Origin: Escherichia boydii
GTDB lineage: Bacteria; Pseudomonadota; Gammaproteobacteria; Enterobacterales; Enterobacteriaceae
Assembly: GCA_041890495.1 (NCBI GenBank)
Contig: CP169086.1
Coordinates: 3,844,001 to 3,908,000, forward strand
Direction of reading: 5' to 3'
Length of the DNA: 64,000 nt
Every line of letters begins with the position of its first letter. Within the stretch, counting starts at the first letter, position 1. Under the pieces are notes generated by a model that was given only the letters and a program-made list of their open reading frames with translations, was not told where the DNA came from and did no database searches. The position numbers and the translations under genes were made by a program. Of this stretch, positions 59,037-64,000 are shown piece after piece.

Positions 59037-59238
59037 AGCTCAGGTAATTAAGGAACACAGCCTAGGCATCAAACTGCTTATGCCGGCTTTTAGGGATAGC
59101 GCCCCTCATATTGAAATACTGCCAGGGTCCCAGAAGCCGTATTTGATCAACAACGTTAACCTTGCGGGTGTTGATTTTAAAATCCCCGGAATTAACAGTG
59201 AACCGGTGGCTTTTACAAAGCACAGCAATCATCTTTAA
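59037..59238 (+). pseudogene. 3' fragment of an unknown gene
   Basis: An open frame of about 60 codons (KEHSLGIKLLMPAFRDSAPHIEILPGSQKPYLINNVNLAGVDFKIPG...) ends at 59238 after emerging from the IS5 boundary. It looks like true coding sequence cut at its 5' side. Not recognised. Confidence 0.35.
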
Positions 59239-59296
59239 CTAACTGGCGGGGTACCCGACATCAAGATTAGCCACCCATTTCGGATCGCTGAACCTT

Positions 59297-59854
59297 TTAT
59301 TCCATTTGAGTTGCTTCAAACTGTAACTGCCCGTCCATTTCGGTCCTTTCACGTACCTGCCCCTCATCACCTGACGCAGGAAAATCCAGCCGTATCTGCA
59401 GTATCAACGGATGCGGCTCAGGCCCAACGTCCGTCTCCCTCCGCAGGGTAATCTGACTTCCCGGGGATAACGGTTCTGCCTGCCCCTGGATGAATCGCCG
59501 TACGCCCCGATCCGGAGAGATCAGCGTCAGTATCGCTTCAGTGTTGCTGTACTGTGCCGACAACAGCGTCAACTCCATGCGCCCGCGAGCACCAAAGCGA
59601 AAGTGTTTACCGCTATCATCCGGAGTGCCCCCAACCCTTACACTCACCGGCCCGGCCCTGCTGCAGATTGCAGTGAGGGTCAGTATCTGCTGCGTGAACA
59701 GTGAATCACTGTTTGCTGCATAGAGCTTATTTCCCAGCTGTATTTCCGGACGCGACGTCACCACCTGACAATCCTGTGCCATGGCATGTGCAACGCCCGG
59801 CAGGGATACCGCAGAAAGGCACATCCTGAACATTATTTCGATTATGCTTCGCTT
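59297..59854 (-). CDS. Fimbrial operon terminal gene (minor component)
   Basis: A 185-residue protein with a signal peptide (MKRSIIEIMFRMCLSAVSLPGVAHA) and a mature domain with two cysteines (QDCQVV, TAICSRAG) and beta-strand periodicity, the layout of a minor pilin or tip subunit. Last gene of the chaperone-usher operon, starting just after the usher stop. ATG 59854 is preferred over 59899, which would overlap the usher and bury the signal. Confidence 0.6.
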   Translation of the reverse strand, partial: KRSIIEIMFRMCLSAVSLPGVAHAMAQDCQVVTSRPEIQLGNKLYAANSDSLFTQQILTLTAICSRAGPVSVRVGGTPDDSGKHFRFGARGRMELTLLSAQYSNTEAILTLISPDRGVRRFIQGQAEPLSPGSQITLRRETDVGPEPHPLILQIRLDFPASGDEGQVRERTEMDGQLQFEATQME

Positions 59855-59870
59855 CATGTTCTTTTCTCTC

Positions 59871-62327
59871 TTAACTGCATTTCGCGCTGACATTTTCATA
59901 TGAAACGCCCTTCGCTGCCTTCTCCGACACGCTATACTCCAGCTGGCAGCTCTTCCCCTGCCAGTGAGCCATCAGCGGACGCCTTTCATTCAGGTTGGTG
60001 ATGAATACCGTCCCCGCATCAACAACTGTGGTGACATAATTTCCATCTTCAGTAGTAATGGCACTTCCTTTCGGTAGCAACGTCCCGTCCGCCAGTTTTA
60101 CCATCATCAGTCCGTTACGGGTCTGCTGCAGGGTAAAGTGTGTATCTGTCACGGCTCCGTGCCCCGCCACCACCTGTCGCAAGCCATTGCTGACATCCAT
60201 GTTCTCCGGCAACCGTTCAGTATTCAGCTCAATCCTGCCCGTGCCATAAGCTGGCAGCCTTGGAACTACGGCTTTACCCCGCCAGTCTGTCCAGATTTTT
60301 CCCTGAGGAGTTAAGACCTCTACTCCACTGGTGGCCGGCTCAACCTCCAGCACACCAAAAGTGTCACCCACTTTATACGGTGAAAATATTATCCCTTCCT
60401 TATGCGCCACAATGCCCCCGGACATTGTCCCTGAATAGTTCCGTGTCTCATTTCCAGCCACATATCCATACAAACCCGCCGTGGTGTAATGCATGTTGCC
60501 GTTCAGGTTGCCAGACAGGCTGTTGTAGGTTTCCTGTTTCAGACTGCGCTCAGCAGACAATGACCAAGTACTGTTCTCTGTCATGTTGCCGCTGGTTTGT
60601 AGGCCCGTTGCTAACGAGTCGGCCGTGTCGCGGTAATAACTGCGAACCTGATTGCCGCCCAGCGGAAAACTGACGGTGAGGTAGAGACTGTCACGGTCAC
60701 GGTCAGTGCTTTTGCTGCATCGGTGATCCATTCCGCAGTCACGCACGCTGCGACTCTGACGTTGCCAGTTAACCGACGTGGTGACTGAACCCGATGTTCG
60801 GCTCCATGTCGCCATAAGGCGTCGGGTCTCAGACGCATTATCACCCTGCCGGATCTGGCTGGCAGAAAGTGAAAAGCTGCCGGTCAGTGCATTATTCCAT
60901 CCCATCCGCAGGCCAGCGCTGGTGCGGTTGTAGGAGTTGTCCGAGGCGGAAACGGAATCGTTCAGTTCCCGGTAGCTGGGAGAATAAAGAGTGATATTCC
61001 CGCCTAAACTGAGATTCCGCAGTGCACTCCAGTTGACTGAGACGAGACTTTTTGCGCCTTTACGGTCATGGTTGCGATCCTGACTCAGCGCCCCGGACAC
61101 ACCCAGGGCTAGTTCCGGCCGCGGACTAACGGTAATACCTGTTCCGCCATTCAGATAACCGGACGCGGCAATCATCCCCCCTTCCAGCAGGACGTTGTTC
61201 GTCACCCCCCAGCCATCTGACAGGCTTGCAACCCACGGATGGTTATAGCCCACACCAGTGCTGCCCGTCCGAAGCCGCCCCAGCGCAAGTGATGCGGTTT
61301 CCGGCGCCTGTGGCACCAGACGACTGAATGACGCAGCCGCTACCGTAAACGCGTCCTGCTGCCCGTCCGGGCTTATCACCGTCAGTTGCAGGTCATTGCT
61401 ATTATTCAGCAGCGGAATATCCGTCAGCGTGAAAGGGCCGGCGGGGACCAGCGTGGAGTAAATCTGAATACCGTTCTGCCTGACCTCCACGCGGGACTGG
61501 TCAGCTCGGGCGATACCGCTGACCACTGCACCGCTGCCGCGGTTGCTCAGCGCAGTCTGGGGGACAAGCTGTATGCCATCAATCGCCGCTCCAGATAGCA
61601 GTGAGTTGGAGAAATTTATTTGCCCTGCCTGAAGCAGTTGCTTTCTTTCGACCAGTGTTTTCTGAGCATAAATATAGGCAGTGCTGAAGTCTGTTCCACC
61701 GACGCTCCCCTGGTTCAGGCTATGTGAACCCCGCACCATCCAGTCGCCGGCATTAAAACCGCTTTCAAGGTTCAGATAACTGAAAGCAGAACGGTTACCG
61801 TATGATTCAAAATGCGAACGGTATGCAGAATAGTTAAGGAGTGCAGCGGTTCCTCCCCGCTGAAAATGGGTCAGGTCATTGTCTTTCACCACGACTTCAG
61901 GGGGAACAACAACCCCGACCTCCTGCTTCGCAGGCAGCAGGGACAACGTAGCCGAGGGCAAGGCCTGCGTCAGTGCAGGACAGACTGACACGTCAGAGCC
62001 TTTCTCCCGCCGCCCAGAGGGCTGCCGAATTCCCGCCGAACTGAAAAAATCCTCATCGGCGCATAATTCGCCATCGGAGCCAAACCTTAGCTTCTGTATA
62101 CCCAGGGGGCGTCCATTCACAAGCAGACTCACCTCCGTGATACCGGGAGTAAAACGCCCCCCTTGAGCAAAATAAGTGGCGACGGTAGGGTCAATACCAA
62201 GTGCTTTTAGCCGCGCTGAGCTGAAGTGGGCGGTGTCAGTGGCCATTTCCTGTGCCTGTGTGAGAGAGCAGGAAAAACCACAGCACGCCAAGGTGATACC
62301 CAACACAGCGAAGAGGATTTTCATCAC
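59871..62327 (-). CDS. Outer membrane fimbrial usher
   Basis: An 818-residue usher (PapC/FimD family) forming the pore through which chaperone-subunit complexes are secreted and assembled. Signal peptide (1-25), N-terminal domain (FSSARLKALGIDPTVATYF, VSLLVNGRPLG), beta-barrel with plug, and C-terminal domains ending in a cysteine pair (CQLEYSV... AKCS). It is on the short side for ushers (~830-880). It follows the chaperone gene by seven bases. Confidence 0.92.
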   Translation of the reverse strand: MMKILFAVLGITLACCGFSCSLTQAQEMATDTAHFSSARLKALGIDPTVATYFAQGGRFTPGITEVSLLVNGRPLGIQKLRFGSDGELCADEDFFSSAGIRQPSGRREKGSDVSVCPALTQALPSATLSLLPAKQEVGVVVPPEVVVKDNDLTHFQRGGTAALLNYSAYRSHFESYGNRSAFSYLNLESGFNAGDWMVRGSHSLNQGSVGGTDFSTAYIYAQKTLVERKQLLQAGQINFSNSLLSGAAIDGIQLVPQTALSNRGSGAVVSGIARADQSRVEVRQNGIQIYSTLVPAGPFTLTDIPLLNNSNDLQLTVISPDGQQDAFTVAAASFSRLVPQAPETASLALGRLRTGSTGVGYNHPWVASLSDGWGVTNNVLLEGGMIAASGYLNGGTGITVSPRPELALGVSGALSQDRNHDRKGAKSLVSVNWSALRNLSLGGNITLYSPSYRELNDSVSASDNSYNRTSAGLRMGWNNALTGSFSLSASQIRQGDNASETRRLMATWSRTSGSVTTSVNWQRQSRSVRDCGMDHRCSKSTDRDRDSLYLTVSFPLGGNQVRSYYRDTADSLATGLQTSGNMTENSTWSLSAERSLKQETYNSLSGNLNGNMHYTTAGLYGYVAGNETRNYSGTMSGGIVAHKEGIIFSPYKVGDTFGVLEVEPATSGVEVLTPQGKIWTDWRGKAVVPRLPAYGTGRIELNTERLPENMDVSNGLRQVVAGHGAVTDTHFTLQQTRNGLMMVKLADGTLLPKGSAITTEDGNYVTTVVDAGTVFITNLNERRPLMAHWQGKSCQLEYSVSEKAAKGVSYENVSAKCS

Positions 62328-62334
62328 GGCACCG

Positions 62335-63111
62335 TTATTTTTTGGAAAGGCTGACTTTCTGCAGCCCTACGGAAAATCCATAACGGGTGACAGGCGAAAA
62401 TTGCACTTGCTGCTGACCGCTGAGGTGAGCACCGGCAGGGGCAGAGACGGACAGGGTTTCTCCCGGAAGAATATAGTTTTTGCTCAGGGAGAGTACTATC
62501 CCTGCAGGCAGCACATTTAGCTGCGGCACCAGACGCACGACCTGTCTGCCCGTGTTGGTTACTTTCAGGGTCTCTCCGCTCAGAGACCAGCCCAGGTCTT
62601 TCCACATATCACGTTCTCTGGTCAACGCCGCGGGAATGATAATCACCGGGAGGTCCTGACGCACAGTGACATTTACCTGGCTCCCCTTGTCGTTCTGCGC
62701 CGCCACTCCTTCAAAATAGACGCGTTTGATATGTTCACGCTGCAGTGGCCCATCGCTATTGAGCACAAAACGCACTCGCTGGCTCTGACCTGGCTCCAGA
62801 CGCGCCACCGGCTGAGTAACGCTCAAACGCGGGGTCGGGTCATCCGGCAGGTTAACTACTTTTGAATAGAGCAGCACGGGCACTTTTTCAGTATTGGTGA
62901 CGTTGATGCTGCCTCCCTTTTGGGCTTCATTAATAATCACGACCGAGGTCTCAGGTTGTACGCCAGACGCCCGGCACAGCGCAGGGAAGAGCACCATGAT
63001 AAGCATGAGATTACAGAATAAAAAATTGACGAAAGCATATGTATTGTTATCCGCAGTGACTTTCATTTTTTTATTAACGAGGTTATACCCAAGTGAGGAG
63101 ATAATTTTCAT
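62335..63111 (-). CDS. Periplasmic fimbrial chaperone
   Basis: About 258 residues. After a long leader with one hydrophobic stretch (FVNFLFCNLMLIMVLFPALCRA) comes a PapD-like two-domain chaperone: VVIINEAQKGGSINVTNTEKVPVLLYSKV, RVRFVLNSDGPL, and the C-terminal LKVTNTGRQVVRLVPQLNV. The N-terminal arm is longer than in PapD and the exact start (63111 or 63066) is uncertain. Confidence 0.88.
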   Translation of the reverse strand: MKIISSLGYNLVNKKMKVTADNNTYAFVNFLFCNLMLIMVLFPALCRASGVQPETSVVIINEAQKGGSINVTNTEKVPVLLYSKVVNLPDDPTPRLSVTQPVARLEPGQSQRVRFVLNSDGPLQREHIKRVYFEGVAAQNDKGSQVNVTVRQDLPVIIIPAALTRERDMWKDLGWSLSGETLKVTNTGRQVVRLVPQLNVLPAGIVLSLSKNYILPGETLSVSAPAGAHLSGQQQVQFSPVTRYGFSVGLQKVSLSKK

Positions 63112-63248
63112 AATAAGCACCCTATCATAAAAAATAACCCGTCATTCAGGGTGAATAATAATGGTTATTTATTATTGAATTGAAGAAATCATTAAAACCT
63201 CTCTCTGACATTGTTTATGTTGTAAGAGAGAGGTTGACTGATTGTTAA

Positions 63249-63911
63249 TCAGATATAATGAAGTGATACTGTGGTGTTCGTGTTGAACTCAATAGTGTCC
63301 GTTGCTGACACCGAGACTTTTGGATCAATGGCTGCGCTTAATTCTAACATCGTAGTATAGTCAGGTACTGGAGTGTTTGGATTACCTACCCACATGGTAG
63401 AATCTAAAGCGATCAAAGTTTGATCTGTAAAACCACTATCCCATGTAGCACCGGAATCCAGTGAGTAGATAACAGTGCCTCGCGGCATATTAGTAGTACC
63501 AGTATCACTCAACCGTAGAGCATAGAAACCAATTGGTTTGCCGTTATTAACGCCCAAAACTCCCACTTTGTTTCTACTTGCATCGTTGATGCTCCCTATT
63601 ACAGGAAGGTTTATAGTAGAGGCGGTTGATGCAACCTCATCAGCCTGGAATGATAACGCTACAAGCATAGGAGCACCACAGCTAACATTCACTGGAATTT
63701 GTTTTGCAGGCAGCGCATATCCTTTTTCATCGGCTTTTCCCACTTCAGTTGAATGCAGTTCGCCATAATCTGCAGAACCAGTCACATTAACAGAACATGA
63801 TGTAGGAATAACTGAACCTTTTATATTTATTGTGGCGGACTCGGCAGCCTGAGAGGGTGCAGAACCCGCCATCAGTGCCAAGGAAAACGTTGCTAGAATA
63901 CTTTTTTTCAT
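63249..63911 (-). CDS. Fimbrial subunit (DUF1120-like)
   Basis: A 220-residue secreted subunit: signal peptide MKKSILATFSLALMAGSAPSQA, then a mature domain with a disulphide pair (TSCSVNV and NVSCGAP) and ending FNTNTTVSLHYI. The pattern resembles DUF1120 proteins such as YhcF, found with chaperone-usher genes. First gene of the operon and likely the major pilin. The promoter would lie in 63912-64000, which also carries an AT-rich stretch. Confidence 0.8.
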   Translation of the reverse strand: MKKSILATFSLALMAGSAPSQAAESATINIKGSVIPTSCSVNVTGSADYGELHSTEVGKADEKGYALPAKQIPVNVSCGAPMLVALSFQADEVASTASTINLPVIGSINDASRNKVGVLGVNNGKPIGFYALRLSDTGTTNMPRGTVIYSLDSGATWDSGFTDQTLIALDSTMWVGNPNTPVPDYTTMLELSAAIDPKVSVSATDTIEFNTNTTVSLHYI

Positions 63912-64000
63912 AATTGCCCCATTAAGGTTAGATGATTACGTGACGCACCATTAATAATTTATTGCAATGTTAATTCATGACCTTCAACCCGGCCTGTGAA

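Noticed and set aside
1..64000. tRNA or rRNA genes as island attachment sites
   Set aside because: I looked for tRNA-like cloverleaf and 3' CCA ends near 12-16 kb and 24 kb and saw none that I could support.

Overview
The window reads as an enterobacterial chromosome, most likely Enterobacter or a close relative such as Lelliottia or Leclercia. The first 12 kb is GC-rich core with a yicS-nlpA neighbourhood like that of E. coli, blc, hiuH, a two-domain YbgA-type protein and REP-like palindromes. Genus is an inference; no rRNA or other decisive marker is present.

Layout. 1-12.1 kb: ordinary chromosome (LacI regulator, yicS, GNAT, nlpA, UlaG-like hydrolase, GlxA-type regulator, ATPase, YbgA-like, hiuH, MlrA-like regulator, blc, methyltransferase, YjaB-like GNAT), interrupted at 1.3-2.3 kb by two AT-rich unknown genes. 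12.1-14.2 kb: AT-rich operon around an orphan Hcp (type VI secretion) with candidate effector and immunity genes. 14.6-24.2 kb: P4/CP4-57-like island carrying SymE-like and CbtA/CbeA toxin genes, YeeT, RadC/YeeS, YfjQ-like, two secreted proteins, AlpA and an inovirus Gp2/YfjJ replication-type protein; no integrase was seen.

24.4-35.3 kb: an IS21/IS100-like element joins the island to a conjugative-plasmid segment (truncated relaxase nikB, nikA, oriT, TraK-like gene, small plasmid genes, a methylase-like gene, hok/mok). That segment is cut by an IS150 copy which also decapitates a Tn7-like element, leaving the start of tnsA and the transposon end inside an MFS gene. 35.3-42.5 kb: metallophosphoesterase, LysR regulator, two zinc-type oxidoreductase genes behind an orphan transposon end, a headless LysR gene and a DUF1460 lipoprotein. 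42.9-47.5 kb: a complete-looking Tn552/Tn5053-type transposon with 178-bp inverted ends, cargo of a periplasmic beta-carbonic anhydrase, and resolvase, DDE transposase and AAA ATPase genes. 47.5-51 kb: plasmid resolvase and a parFGH partition locus. 51-59 kb: a graveyard of IS, Tn3, IS91, IS66 and IS5 fragments around an SMR efflux gene, an NTF2-like/DUF1471 pair and a decayed peptidoglycan-salvage cluster (GH10-like, amidase, LD-carboxypeptidase). 59.3-63.9 kb: a chaperone-usher fimbrial operon on the minus strand.

The main theme is mosaicism. Four intact-looking junction elements (IS21, IS150, the 4.6-kb transposon, the Tn7-like end) sit between unrelated sequences, and the three with both ends visible have no target-site duplication. 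Partition, transfer-origin and post-segregational-killing loci lie on what otherwise looks like chromosome, so a plasmid was probably integrated and then eroded by IS-mediated deletion. The least described items are the orphan Hcp operon, the related multi-site transposon ends at 38.6, 42.9/47.5 and 53.8 kb, the antitoxin gene with a premature stop, and the truncated gene next to the IS21 copy.
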